A DNA stretch of 64,000 nt from Shewanella cyperi (GTDB taxonomy: Bacteria; Pseudomonadota; Gammaproteobacteria; Enterobacterales; Shewanellaceae), in contig NZ_CP071501.1 in assembly GCF_017354985.1 (NCBI RefSeq), positions 3,015,001-3,079,000 on the forward strand, written 5' to 3'. The notes under the pieces were generated by a model that was not told where the DNA came from, searched no databases, and was given only the letters and a program-made list of their open reading frames with translations. The translations under genes and the position numbers were made by a program. Below, one piece after another: positions 1 to 10,374 of this stretch. Within the stretch, counting starts at the first letter, position 1; each line of letters begins with the position of its first letter.

Positions 1-213
1 AAATTCACTCTGGGTATTGGTCAATCTGGCGACCCGTCCATCCAGTCCGTCACAGAGCATGGCGACAAACACCGCCACGGCCGCAGATTCAAAATGCCCA
101 TTCATCGAGGCTATAACGGCATAAAAGCCGGAAAACAATCCAGCGGTCGTAAACAGGTTGGGCAATAAATAGATGCCGCGATTTTTTACTGTAGGCTTGT
201 CGAGATTTTTCAT
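1..213 (-). CDS. pssA: CDP-diacylglycerol--serine O-phosphatidyltransferase (partial, N-terminal 71 residues)
   Basis: The start codon is at 213 on the minus strand and the gene runs off the left edge, so only the N-terminus is visible. It reads MKNLDKPTVKNRGIYLLPN, then a hydrophobic segment, then DGLDGRVARLTN. This is the first half of the CDP-alcohol phosphatidyltransferase signature (DG-x2-AR-x8-G-x3-D-x3-D). The family is an integral inner-membrane enzyme that makes phosphatidylserine, the precursor of phosphatidylethanolamine, from CDP-diacylglycerol and serine. The N-terminal NRGIYLLPNLFT-type segment fits the PssA branch better than PgsA. It is divergent from the DUF4124 gene that starts 86 bp away. 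Confidence 0.85.
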   Translation of the reverse strand, partial: MKNLDKPTVKNRGIYLLPNLFTTAGLFSGFYAVIASMNGHFESAAVAVFVAMLCDGLDGRVARLTNTQSEF

Positions 214-299
214 ACACTGGCACTAAATGGGCTAAGATCGCCAACAAGATAGCATATTTTTGCCACGGACCAATGCCGGCCCAAAGGAGAGTGAATTCC

Positions 300-746
300 A
301 TGTTTGCCAGAACCCCCATCGCCTTGCTGTTGCTTTCAATGTTATCTGGAGCAACCTGGGCTACCACTATTTATACCTGGGTTGATGAGAAAGGTGTCAC
401 CCATTACAGCGAGCAACCGCCCACCGAAGAACAGACGGGCGCCAAGACCCTGTACAGCGAAGACATAGAGCCGGGCAAGGTCGGCTCGGTGGCACCCAAG
501 GCGCGTGAACGCAAACCCGAAATGACCGAAGACGAGAAAAAGGCCGCCATACTCAAGATACAAAATGAGGAAAAAGCCAAGGAAGTTTGTGAGGATGCCA
601 AGCGCAGGCTGGATATATTGACCAGTTACGCCAGGATACGCCAAACCAAAGAGGGCAGTGACGAACCTGTAGTGCTGTCGGAAGAAGAAAAACAGCAAGC
701 CACGGCCGAGACCCGTAAAACCATCGAGTTGTATTGCAAGGAATAA
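300..746 (+). CDS. DUF4124 domain-containing secreted protein
   Basis: A 148-residue protein. The ATG at 300 is chosen over one 27 bases upstream because AGGAGA lies 9 bases before it and a signal peptide (MFARTPIALLLLSMLSGATWA) begins there. The mature protein opens with IYTWVDEKGVTHYSEQP, the hallmark of DUF4124. This is a small periplasmic domain of unknown function resembling a short beta-sandwich. The remainder is rich in Glu and Lys (roughly residues 60-148) and probably forms a charged helical tail. Function is unknown. It stands alone between divergent pssA and convergent clpB, with a shared terminator hairpin at 784-804. Confidence 0.8.
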   Translation: MFARTPIALLLLSMLSGATWATTIYTWVDEKGVTHYSEQPPTEEQTGAKTLYSEDIEPGKVGSVAPKARERKPEMTEDEKKAAILKIQNEEKAKEVCEDAKRRLDILTSYARIRQTKEGSDEPVVLSEEEKQQATAETRKTIELYCKE

Positions 747-783
747 GCCCCCTAATCTGGGGCTAAGCCGAACTAAGATAAAA

Positions 784-804
784 AAGGGGAGCCAAGCTCC
801 CCTT
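784..804. terminator. Bidirectional intrinsic terminator between the DUF4124 gene and clpB
   Basis: A 9-bp perfect stem (AAGGGGAGC / GCTCCCCTT) has a CAA loop. It is followed by TTCTTCTT on the plus strand and by a run of T on the minus strand. It lies between the two convergent stop codons. Confidence 0.8.
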
Positions 805-823
805 CTTCTTATTCACTACAGCA

Positions 824-3397
<2,574 letters not shown>

Positions 3398-3442
3398 AGC
3401 GCCTCCTTAAAAGCACCAAGAGGAAATCTCAAGTTACTTAAA

Positions 3443-3470
3443 AGATGGGGATGACGACGCTTTTTTCAAG
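3443..3470 (-). promoter_or_regulatory. Sigma-32 (RpoH) heat-shock promoter of clpB
   Basis: Read on the minus strand: CTTGAAA, 13 bases, CCCCATCT. This agrees closely with the gammaproteobacterial RpoH consensus (CTTGAAA, 11-16 bases, CCCCATNT). It sits 46-73 bases before the clpB start, in the short gap after pgeF. The predicted transcript start is near 3436, leaving a leader of about 40 bases. Confidence 0.9.
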
Positions 3471-3480
3471 TGGTCGGAAA

Positions 3481-4206
3481 TTAATCGCGCCAGATTAGTG
3501 AGGCCATGCGGCCGGTAACGCCATCGCGGCGATAGGAGAAATACCCGGTCTGCCTGAAGGTACATTGGCGGGCATGGAACTGCCACTCAACCCCGAGAGC
3601 CCGGAGCCGTCTGTCGGCCAGGCGATAGAGATCGGCAAGGTACTTTCCCGCCCCATGGGGACGAAAACAATCGCCGCAATCCGAGTCCTGCTCGAGAAAT
3701 GCAAGACGCACCTCGGCACCTACTTCGAAGGCATCCGGGCCAATGGCCGGGCCAAGATAGGCCGTGATGTTCTTGCCTTTGGCGTGAAAACGAGCCACCG
3801 CGGCTTCGATAACACCATCACAAAGACCGCGCCATCCTGCGTGTACGGCGGCTATCTCCTGGCCATCGTCGCTGGTCAGCAGCACAGGCAAACAATCGGC
3901 GGTCATGACCACACATACCTTGCCAGCTTGATTGCTGTAACTGGCATCAGCCTGTTTTGAGTCCGTATCCGTCACCAAAGCCAGATCCAGTACCCGGGTA
4001 CCGTGCACCTGCTCCAGCCAAACGGGCTCGGAAGGTAAAGCAAGGGACTCACACAGCAAGGCCCTGTTGGCCAACACCTTTGCTTCGTCATCGCCCACAT
4101 GCAGCCCCAGATTGAGGCTGTCAAAGGGCGCTGCGCTCACCCCGCCATGTCTGTCTGTCATGGCGATGTGAACACCGGCAGGTGTGGGCCAATCGGGCCG
4201 GAACAC
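3481..4206 (-). CDS. pgeF: Purine nucleoside phosphorylase / polyphenol oxidase family protein (YfiH, PgeF)
   Basis: 241 residues, normal for the YfiH/LACC1 family. Visible family motifs are QVHGTRV (about residue 62), TADCLPVLL (about 102) and AAVHAGWRGL (about 119). These supply the His/Cys/His set that binds metal in this family. Members have been reported to act on purine nucleosides, as laccase-like oxidases, and in E. coli to hydrolyse mis-incorporated L-Ser in peptidoglycan precursors (PgeF). Which activity applies here cannot be read from sequence. The start is GTG at 4206, directly abutting the rluD stop, so translational coupling is likely. Confidence 0.9.
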   Translation of the reverse strand: MFRPDWPTPAGVHIAMTDRHGGVSAAPFDSLNLGLHVGDDEAKVLANRALLCESLALPSEPVWLEQVHGTRVLDLALVTDTDSKQADASYSNQAGKVCVVMTADCLPVLLTSDDGQEIAAVHAGWRGLCDGVIEAAVARFHAKGKNITAYLGPAIGPDAFEVGAEVRLAFLEQDSDCGDCFRPHGAGKYLADLYRLADRRLRALGVEWQFHARQCTFRQTGYFSYRRDGVTGRMASLIWRD

Positions 4207-5181
4207 TTACAGGTACTCCAGCGGGTGCTCTTCGGTGTCTTTACGCAACGCCTTGGTCAACAGCACCATGTCTTCCGGAATAGGCGCCTGCCAGCTCATG
4301 ACTTCGAGAGTCACGGGATGCACCAGCTCCAGCTTGACCGCATGCAAGGCCTGACGGTTGAAGCCCTTGAGAATTTCGAAGAACTCTGGGCTTGCTCCCT
4401 TGGGGGGCTTGGGACGGCCGCCATACACGGGATCACCCACCAACACGTGACCTATATGGGCCATGTGCACGCGGATCTGGTGGGTACGACCGGTTTCCAG
4501 ACGCAAACGCACACGGGTATGGGCACGGAATTTCTCCGCCACCCGGTAGTGGGTTACTGAGGGACGACCACTGTGATGCACCGCCATATGGGTACGCTTG
4601 GTGGGATGACGTCCAATGGGCTCATCAACGGTACCGCCGGCAGTCATGGTGCCCAGCACTATGGCCTCGTATTCGCGGGTAATTTCCCTGGCCTGCAGCG
4701 CCGCGACCAGATGAGTTTGAGCCTCGACCGTTTTCGCCACCACCATCAAGCCGGTGGTGTCTTTATCCAGACGATGCACAATACCGGCGCGGGGCACATG
4801 CTCTATATCAGGGCAATGATGCAACAGCGCATTCATCAGGGTACCATCGGCATTGCCGGCACCGGGATGCACCACCAAGCCGGCAGGCTTGTTGATCACC
4901 AATATATGATCGTCTTCATAGACTATATCGAGATCTATGGCTTCGGCCTGGGCACTGACCTCTTCTTCCAGGGTGGCTTCGATCTCAATGATCTGGGACT
5001 CCAGCACCTTCTCCCTTGGCTTGGTTACGGCTACGCCATCAACGTATACTGCGCCGGACAGGATCCATTCTTTGATCCGTGTGCGCGAATAATCAGGGAA
5101 CAACTCGGCCACGGCCTGATCCAATCTCAGCCCGGTTAGTGTTGCTGAAATCTCGCTTTTTAGATTAATCTCTTGAGTCAT
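4207..5181 (-). CDS. rluD: 23S rRNA pseudouridine(1911/1915/1917) synthase
   Basis: 324 residues. An S4 RNA-binding domain (about 17-75, with the sequence RLDQAVAEL) is followed by the RluA-type catalytic domain. The catalytic motif GIVHRLDKDTTGLMVVAKT (about 135-152) contains the nucleophilic Asp. RluD makes three pseudouridines in helix 69 of 23S rRNA and is important for 50S maturation. It is first of the run rluD-pgeF-clpB and divergent from bamD, the same arrangement as in E. coli, which supports both names. Confidence 0.95.
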   Translation of the reverse strand: MTQEINLKSEISATLTGLRLDQAVAELFPDYSRTRIKEWILSGAVYVDGVAVTKPREKVLESQIIEIEATLEEEVSAQAEAIDLDIVYEDDHILVINKPAGLVVHPGAGNADGTLMNALLHHCPDIEHVPRAGIVHRLDKDTTGLMVVAKTVEAQTHLVAALQAREITREYEAIVLGTMTAGGTVDEPIGRHPTKRTHMAVHHSGRPSVTHYRVAEKFRAHTRVRLRLETGRTHQIRVHMAHIGHVLVGDPVYGGRPKPPKGASPEFFEILKGFNRQALHAVKLELVHPVTLEVMSWQAPIPEDMVLLTKALRKDTEEHPLEYL

Positions 5182-5226
5182 ATGAACCGTACCCCGGATT
5201 TGGGGTCCAAAGTGGTGTGCTATTTG

Positions 5227-5255
5227 TTACAATCGGATGTTTTCCATTTTATAGT
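5227..5255 (+). promoter_or_regulatory. Sigma-70 promoter of bamD
   Basis: TTACAA, 17-base spacer, TATAGT. A transcript start near 5262 would fall just after the upstream in-frame ATG at 5259. This supports the later lipoprotein start at 5304. Confidence 0.55.
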
Positions 5256-5303
5256 GAAATGGAGAAATTCTTAACTACAACTTCAAAAGAATTGAATTCA
5301 AGT

Positions 5304-6068
5304 ATGTCTAAATTTGCCAAAGGCACCGCAGTTGCCTTGCTAACCCTGGCCCTCGGCGCCTGTAGCAGTACCGGAAGTGAAGAAGATCTGGTGCTCAATC
5401 AAAAGTCTCCCGACGCACTTTATACCCAGGCCCGTACCTCAATGGAACTTGGCAATTATGCAAAGGCGGTAAAGTCCCTGGAGGCTTTGGACTCGCGTTT
5501 TCCTTTTGGCCCGCACAAAACCCAGGTGCAGCTGGATCTGATCTACGCCTACTATAAGTTGGATGACGCCGCTCAGGGACTGGCCAACATAGACCGTTTT
5601 ATTCGTCTCAATCCAACCCATCCCGACATTGACTACGTCTTCTATATGCGTGGTTTGATGAACATGCAGGCCGATCGTTACTTCTTCCATGAATTGATGA
5701 ACATCGATCGTACCGACAGGGATCCGCAAAATGCCATCAGCGCCTTCAAGGATTTCGACAAGCTGATAAAAAGCTACCCCAACAGCAAATATGCCGCTGA
5801 TGCCCGCAAACGCATGCAATATTTGAAAAACCGCTTGGCGCAATATTCAGTCCAGGTGGCGGAATACTATATCAAGATGAATGCCTGGAGTGCGGCAGCC
5901 GTCAGGGCCCAAAGTGTGATGGAAACCTATTCAGGCACCCCCGCCACCGAGCGCGCCCTGGAAATCATGGCCCAGGCCTACGATGAGTTGGGGCAAAATC
6001 AACTTAAACAGCATGTGATGATGGTGATGCAAGCCAACTTCCCCAACAACGAAATGCTGCAACACTGA
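5304..6068 (+). CDS. bamD: Outer membrane protein assembly lipoprotein BamD
   Basis: 254 residues from the ATG at 5304. An ORF extending to 5217 would add 29 residues before the signal peptide and is rejected. The lipoprotein signal is MSKFAKGTAVALLTLALGAC with the lipidated Cys at residue 20. The mature part consists of TPR-like helical repeats (ALYTQARTSMELGNYAKAVKSLE; later FKDFDKLIKSYPNSKYAADA), as in BamD/YfiO/ComL. BamD is an essential periplasmic partner of BamA that recognises outer-membrane beta-barrel precursors. It is divergent from rluD, as in E. coli. Confidence 0.95.
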   Translation: MSKFAKGTAVALLTLALGACSSTGSEEDLVLNQKSPDALYTQARTSMELGNYAKAVKSLEALDSRFPFGPHKTQVQLDLIYAYYKLDDAAQGLANIDRFIRLNPTHPDIDYVFYMRGLMNMQADRYFFHELMNIDRTDRDPQNAISAFKDFDKLIKSYPNSKYAADARKRMQYLKNRLAQYSVQVAEYYIKMNAWSAAAVRAQSVMETYSGTPATERALEIMAQAYDELGQNQLKQHVMMVMQANFPNNEMLQH

Positions 6069-6070
6069 TA

Positions 6071-6107
6071 AAAAGTAAACGCCCCGCACTGCGGGGCGTT
6101 TACTTTT
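6071..6107. terminator. Intrinsic terminator after bamD
   Basis: A perfect 17-bp stem (6071-6087 with 6091-6107) has a 3-base loop ACT. The arms begin AAAAGTAAAC and end GTTTACTTTT, so it can act on either strand. Confidence 0.9.
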
Positions 6108-6340
6108 CAGCCAATCGAATTTAGTGCAAACCGCTGTCCATGTTCTTCCCTCCAGCAAGCGGTCAAAAAACACCCGCAAACGCGGCGCTGTCCGCAATCC
6201 TGTTGCCGATATCCTCCGCCGCAGCTCCCGGAGAACAGGCAAAAATGAACACAAAAAATACAGCAAACCCGCAGTCACAGGGGGGTTCGGGCAAATCTTA
6301 TCCAATCGATACAGTTTTTGAGACATTCCTCAGAAAAGAG
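6108..6340. other. Gene-free stretch before the tRNA cluster
   Basis: Open frames here (for example one from 6140 running through tRNA-Phe) have no ribosome site and no recognisable protein. I see no conserved structure apart from the tRNA promoter at its right end. Confidence 0.5.
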
Positions 6341-6369
6341 TTGACTCAAAACCGCAAAAGCTATTTAAT
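6341..6369 (+). promoter_or_regulatory. Promoter of the tRNA-Phe/Leu cluster
   Basis: TTGACT, 17 bases, TTTAAT, followed by a GC-rich discriminator (GCACCCCGTCG) immediately before tRNA-Phe. The strong -35 and GC-rich discriminator are typical of stringently controlled stable-RNA promoters. Confidence 0.6.
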
Positions 6370-6379
6370 GCACCCCGTC

Positions 6380-6455
6380 GCCCGAATAGCTCAGTTGGTA
6401 GAGCAGCGGATTGAAAATCCGCGTGTCCCTGGTTCGATTCCGGGTTCGGGCACCA
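6380..6455 (+). tRNA. tRNA-Phe (GAA)
   Basis: 76 nt including an encoded CCA end. The acceptor stem is GCCCGAA / TTCGGGC. The D-arm contains AGCTCAGTTGGTAGAGC. The anticodon stem GCGGA / TCCGC encloses TTGAAAA (anticodon GAA), and the T-arm contains GGTTCGATTCC. Confidence 0.98.
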
Positions 6456-6507
6456 CCTTCAACTTAAGGTGCTCAGGCGACTGGGAAAAATTGCAAAGCA
6501 GTACAGG

Positions 6508-6594
6508 GCAGGTGTGGTGGAATTGGTAGACACGCCAGCTTCAGGTGCTGGTGCCCTTACGGGCGTGGAAGTTCAAGTCTTCTCACCTGTACCA
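6508..6594 (+). tRNA. tRNA-Leu (CAG), copy 1
   Basis: 87 nt class II tRNA with encoded CCA. The anticodon stem CCAGC/GCTGG encloses TTCAGGT (anticodon CAG). The long variable arm is TGCCCTTACGGGCG and the T-arm contains GTTCAAGTC. The acceptor stem begins with a G-U pair. Confidence 0.97.
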
Positions 6595-6633
6595 CTTTGC
6601 GATTGATAGTTAGCTGTACGATAGACTCATTGT

Positions 6634-6720
6634 GCAGGTGTGGTGGAATTGGTAGACACGCCAGCTTCAGGTGCTGGTGCCCTTACGGGCGTGGAAGTTC
6701 AAGTCTTCTCACCTGTACCA
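6634..6720 (+). tRNA. tRNA-Leu (CAG), copy 2
   Basis: 87 nt with encoded CCA. It appears identical in sequence to the first copy, and is 39 bases downstream of it. Confidence 0.97.
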
Positions 6721-6750
6721 ATTAACACAAAGAGTCTAAAAAAATACAGT

Positions 6751-6837
6751 GCAGGTGTGGTGGAATTGGTAGACACGCCAGCTTCAGGTGCTGGTGCTCT
6801 TACGAGCGTGGAAGTTCAAGTCTTCTCACCTGTACCA
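6751..6837 (+). tRNA. tRNA-Leu (CAG), copy 3
   Basis: 87 nt. It differs from copies 1 and 2 only by a compensatory change in the variable arm (CCTTACGG becomes CTTTACGAG-like: TGCTCTTACGAGCG), which keeps the stem paired. The anticodon is again CAG, and the CCA is encoded. Confidence 0.97.
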
Positions 6838-6847
6838 AACAAATAAG

Positions 6848-6869
6848 CCTCGCAATGCGAGGTTTTTTT
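6848..6869 (+). terminator. Intrinsic terminator of the tRNA cluster
   Basis: Stem CCTCGC / GCGAGG with a short loop (AAT), followed by seven T. It begins 10 bases after the third tRNA-Leu. Confidence 0.9.
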
Positions 6870-7015
6870 GTATCTGAAATTCCCTTCGTTTTCTCCGCCC
6901 GGGCAAGGCTCTCAGGCAAAAGACTCATCCTTTGCTATAACTGTTATTTATACAGCCGCTAATGGACTACCTGTTTTTGGAAAGGATGGGCTGGTCACTC
7001 GTTGAGGCCATTCTC

Positions 7016-8641
7016 ATGCTCAATCTACAAATCAAACAGAAAATGCTGCTGGGGTTTGTCATGCCCTTGGTGCTGCTCATCTGCATTTGCATCATGGCGT
7101 TTCAGATGATGGGCGAAATCAACCGCGGTGTAGTCAGCATTTACAATGACAGAGTGGTACCACTGCAGGATCTGAAACTGATTGGCGACGACTACGCGGT
7201 ATTTGTTATCGATGCCATCAATAAGGTCAATGTGGGTGAGTTCAGCGCCGAAGAGGCTGTCGAGGCACTGAAAACGGCCGAAAACAACATCAATGAGCGT
7301 TGGACCAAATACATGGCCACCGAGCTCACTCGGGAAGAGTCTATGTTGGCCAACGATGCCCAGCGACTCTTTATCCCTGCCAATGATTACATAGATAAGC
7401 TTACCGACCGTCTCGGTAGCCTGAGGGGAAATGTCAGCGGCCAGCTGACCCAGGACATAGCTCCGCTGTACCACGTAATAGATCCCATCAGCGGCAAAAT
7501 TGCCGATTTGGTGACCCTGCAGCTGACAGTAGCAGCGGAGGAAAGAGACAAGGTCGAGGGCATCTACGACAGTTCTGTATTCTGGTTTACCAGTCTGGCG
7601 ACCCTGGCCGTGCTCGGCAGCGCCCTGCTCGGCGTCTGGGTCAATCGCAGTGTGATGCTGCCTATTACCGATATCCTCGGCAAGTTGAAAACCATTCGCC
7701 AAAAGTCCGATTTAACCCTGCAATTCAAAGTATTCAACCAGGATGAGCTGGGGCAGATATCATCTAATCTGACCGACGTCATCAATCATTTGCGTGGCAT
7801 ATTGCAGTCCATCGCCATCGCCGCCAACACCATCAATGAGTCAGCCGATAATCTGAATCTGTTTGCCGCCCAAACCAGCGAGCGCATGAGCCAGCAGCAA
7901 GCCGAAACCGAGCAGACCGCCACCGCCATGCATGAAATGACCACCACGGTATCGGAAGTGGCCCAAAGCACCAACGCCGCCGCAGACTCCGCCCGGGCCG
8001 CCGATGCCAGTGCCGCATCGGGCAATCGCATTGTGCTGGAGTCCATTGACAGCATGTCGTCACTGTCTCGGCAGATCCAATCCACCTCGGAAGTCATCAC
8101 CCAATTAGCCCTGGAAAGTCAGAACATAGGCCGGGTTCTGGATGTCATCAAAAACATCGCCGAACAAACCAACCTGCTGGCGCTTAACGCCGCCATTGAA
8201 GCAGCCCGCGCCGGTGAACAGGGGCGGGGCTTTGCCGTGGTGGCCGATGAGGTCCGAACCCTGGCACAACGTACCGCCGAGTCCACCCGGGAAATTGAGA
8301 CCATGATAGATGGCCTGCAACATGGGGTTCAGGAGGCGGTCAGCGCCATGGCCACGGGTATGGCGCAAGTGGAAGCCGCCAACAGCAAGGCCAATATGGC
8401 CGGCGAAGCGCTCAAAGAAATTGTCAGTGCCGTGGAAAATATCTCGCAACTGAACATCCATATAGCCACCGCCGCTGAGGAGCAGAGCAGCGTCGCCGAA
8501 AGCATCAATCAAAGCATCATCAATATCAGCGATATAGCCCAGAGCTCCAGCAGCGCCACCAACCAGCTTACCGTCTCGGTTCGGCAACTGGCCAGCCTCG
8601 CCGGCGATATGCGAAAACAGGTTGCCGCCTTTACGCTTTAA
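7016..8641 (+). CDS. Methyl-accepting chemotaxis protein
   Basis: 541 residues from the ATG at 7016. GAGG lies 8 bases upstream, and the next ATG, at 6962, adds an unlikely leader. The order is TM1 (about 12-31), a periplasmic four-helix-bundle-type sensor (about 32-185), TM2 (about 186-208), HAMP (about 209-262), then the cytoplasmic signalling domain. The hairpin tip reads [20 protein letters not shown] and [13 protein letters not shown], where the CheW/CheA contact lies. The ligand is unknown. No CheR/CheB-binding pentapeptide is seen at the C-terminus (KQVAAFTL). Confidence 0.95.
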   Translation: MLNLQIKQKMLLGFVMPLVLLICICIMAFQMMGEINRGVVSIYNDRVVPLQDLKLIGDDYAVFVIDAINKVNVGEFSAEEAVEALKTAENNINERWTKYMATELTREESMLANDAQRLFIPANDYIDKLTDRLGSLRGNVSGQLTQDIAPLYHVIDPISGKIADLVTLQLTVAAEERDKVEGIYDSSVFWFTSLATLAVLGSALLGVWVNRSVMLPITDILGKLKTIRQKSDLTLQFKVFNQDELGQISSNLTDVINHLRGILQSIAIAANTINESADNLNLFAAQTSERMSQQQAETEQTATAMHEMTTTVSEVAQSTNAAADSARAADASAASGNRIVLESIDSMSSLSRQIQSTSEVITQLALESQNIGRVLDVIKNIAEQTNLLALNAAIEAARAGEQGRGFAVVADEVRTLAQRTAESTREIETMIDGLQHGVQEAVSAMATGMAQVEAANSKANMAGEALKEIVSAVENISQLNIHIATAAEEQSSVAESINQSIINISDIAQSSSSATNQLTVSVRQLASLAGDMRKQVAAFTL

Positions 8642-8655
8642 CCCTCAACTGCCAA

Positions 8656-8687
8656 AGTAAAAGGGCCCGAAAGGGCCCTTTTTACTG
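8656..8687. terminator. Terminator between convergent chemoreceptor and cyclase genes
   Basis: The stem AAAAGGGCCC / GGGCCCTTTT has a GAAA loop and T-rich flanks on both strands. It lies between the stops at 8641 and 8698. Confidence 0.85.
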
Positions 8688-8697
8688 TTGCCATGCC

Positions 8698-10272
8698 TCA
8701 GCTTACGGACTTGACCAGCTTTGCCGCCTGCATATAGCGTAGCGACAGGCGGTTGCGGCCCTCGGACTTGGCGATATAAAGCTGCTTGTCGGCCATGGCC
8801 AACATGTCATGCCAGCTCACCCCTACAAACTGCGGGTGAAAATGCTCGTAAAATATGCCACCAATACTCACAGTCATCAGACCATACTGCCCCTTGGGGT
8901 GAACTATCTGTAGCTCCCTCACCCGCTCCAGCATGCGGTTGGCCAGACGTTCCATCTGCTGCAAATTGTCACCATGGATCACCACGCAAAACTCCTCGCC
9001 ACCGAAACGGGTCACCAGCTCACCACGGCGACGGCATTCAATCAGCAGCGCCTGGGCTATGGTCAGCAGGGCCTTATCCCCCTCTGTGTGTCCCAGGCTG
9101 TCGTTGTAACTCTTGAACTCATCCAAATCCAGCATCAGGAAACCTATGGTGCCCTTCCCCGCCAGCCACTCCTCATGGGCCCGGGAGGCGAAGGCTTCTA
9201 GTCCCCGACGGTTGGCAATCCCGGTCAGGGGATCCTGCAATGACAGGGATTCAAGATAGTTTTGGTGCCGCTCCAACATGTCGGCCAATTGGTTGAAGGA
9301 CTGGGCGACCCGGGAGATCTCCTCGATAAAGAATTGCGGCTTCATCTTGATAAGCCGGCCCCTGGACGTCATCTTCACCAGCACCCGGTTAATGGCTCGC
9401 AAAGGATTCAATATCACCAGGGTGATAGGCAAAAGACCACAGAGAAAAACGCTGATAAAGGTGAAGAAAATCAATGAGGCCTCTTTGGAAAAGAAAGCCG
9501 GTTCCTCGGACTTTTTATGCCTGAGTGTCAATACCATAGCCGGTTGTCCAAGCACATCATTCAACAACCAGGTATGGCTGGCACGGATCTCCATTATGCG
9601 CGAATCTTCTGTTAGCAGTGGCAGATGCTTGTGCAACCTGGGTTGCGCCAAGTCGAGACTGAAGTCCACCAGGGTCAAACGTTGCAACTCGTCGGTCAGG
9701 CTCGGCTTAATCGCCCGGATCACCATAAAACTGCCAACCACTGGGCCGTCACCATTGGATGGCAGCACGGCGGCGTTACTGAACAACACCACTTTATTGC
9801 CCGAACGTAACAGTCCGGTGCGGGTGCTGGGACGGGCACTTGCCACCTCTTCAGCCGACGGCAACAAACCACCAAGCCACTGTGGATGGGTTTCTATGTC
9901 CTTGGGCAAAGGCGCCGGGATACCCTGGTACTGCCAAATCACCTTGCCCCGGGGGTCAAACAACATGGCAGCATCTATATCCGCCACGGAGAAGGCTGCC
10001 GGATAAAGGTTTGATTCAATAAAGGTGTCGGAGGGCTGGCGAATGAAGTCGACCATTTCATCCCAGACAGCGTAGTCAAAAGCAAATGTCTTAAGGGGCC
10101 GCTTATAAAAATCCAGCCCTGCGGTCAGGGCCCGAACTTCCATCTGCTGCTGATCGCGAATTTCCTTTACCAACTCGGGGCGCAGGAAAACCCCGAATAA
10201 CACAAAGGCGGTCAAGCTGGACAACAGGGTCAAGCCACCGATAAGCAATAAGGAAAAGTGGTTTAGTTTCAT
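8698..10272 (-). CDS. CHASE4-HAMP-GGDEF membrane diguanylate cyclase
   Basis: 524 residues. TM1 is at about 7-29. The periplasmic part contains FAFDYAVWDEMVDFI (about 63-77), the Trp/Asp pattern of CHASE4 sensors. TM2 is at about 250-275, then a HAMP-like linker, and a GGDEF domain from about 340. The active site RFGGEEF is intact, as are DPLTGIANRRG and MLDLDEFKSYND, so c-di-GMP synthesis is expected. The inhibitory I-site position reads RRGE instead of RxxD, so product feedback may be weak. It lies between two chemoreceptor genes. The sensed signal is unknown. Confidence 0.92.
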   Translation of the reverse strand: MKLNHFSLLLIGGLTLLSSLTAFVLFGVFLRPELVKEIRDQQQMEVRALTAGLDFYKRPLKTFAFDYAVWDEMVDFIRQPSDTFIESNLYPAAFSVADIDAAMLFDPRGKVIWQYQGIPAPLPKDIETHPQWLGGLLPSAEEVASARPSTRTGLLRSGNKVVLFSNAAVLPSNGDGPVVGSFMVIRAIKPSLTDELQRLTLVDFSLDLAQPRLHKHLPLLTEDSRIMEIRASHTWLLNDVLGQPAMVLTLRHKKSEEPAFFSKEASLIFFTFISVFLCGLLPITLVILNPLRAINRVLVKMTSRGRLIKMKPQFFIEEISRVAQSFNQLADMLERHQNYLESLSLQDPLTGIANRRGLEAFASRAHEEWLAGKGTIGFLMLDLDEFKSYNDSLGHTEGDKALLTIAQALLIECRRRGELVTRFGGEEFCVVIHGDNLQQMERLANRMLERVRELQIVHPKGQYGLMTVSIGGIFYEHFHPQFVGVSWHDMLAMADKQLYIAKSEGRNRLSLRYMQAAKLVKSVS

Positions 10273-10340
10273 GGCGCCGCCCCCGCCCGATCTTATTTAC
10301 AGCTTAGTCCGTGGCGCCCGTGGAAGCGCTAAAATCCAAT

Positions 10341-10364
10341 AAAAAACGGCACCCTTGGGTGCCG
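10341..10364 (-). terminator. Terminator of the HBM chemoreceptor gene
   Basis: On the minus strand an 8-bp stem CGGCACCC / GGGTGCCG with an AA loop is followed by six T, 10 bases after the stop at 10375. Confidence 0.85.
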
Positions 10365-10374
10365 CTGGTCAATT

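Noticed and set aside
6140..6529. 129-residue frame through tRNA-Phe
   Set aside because: Overlaps a certain tRNA gene.
6640..6846. Small frame across two tRNA-Leu genes with a repeated peptide
   Set aside because: The repeat is the translation of tandem tRNA genes, not a protein repeat.
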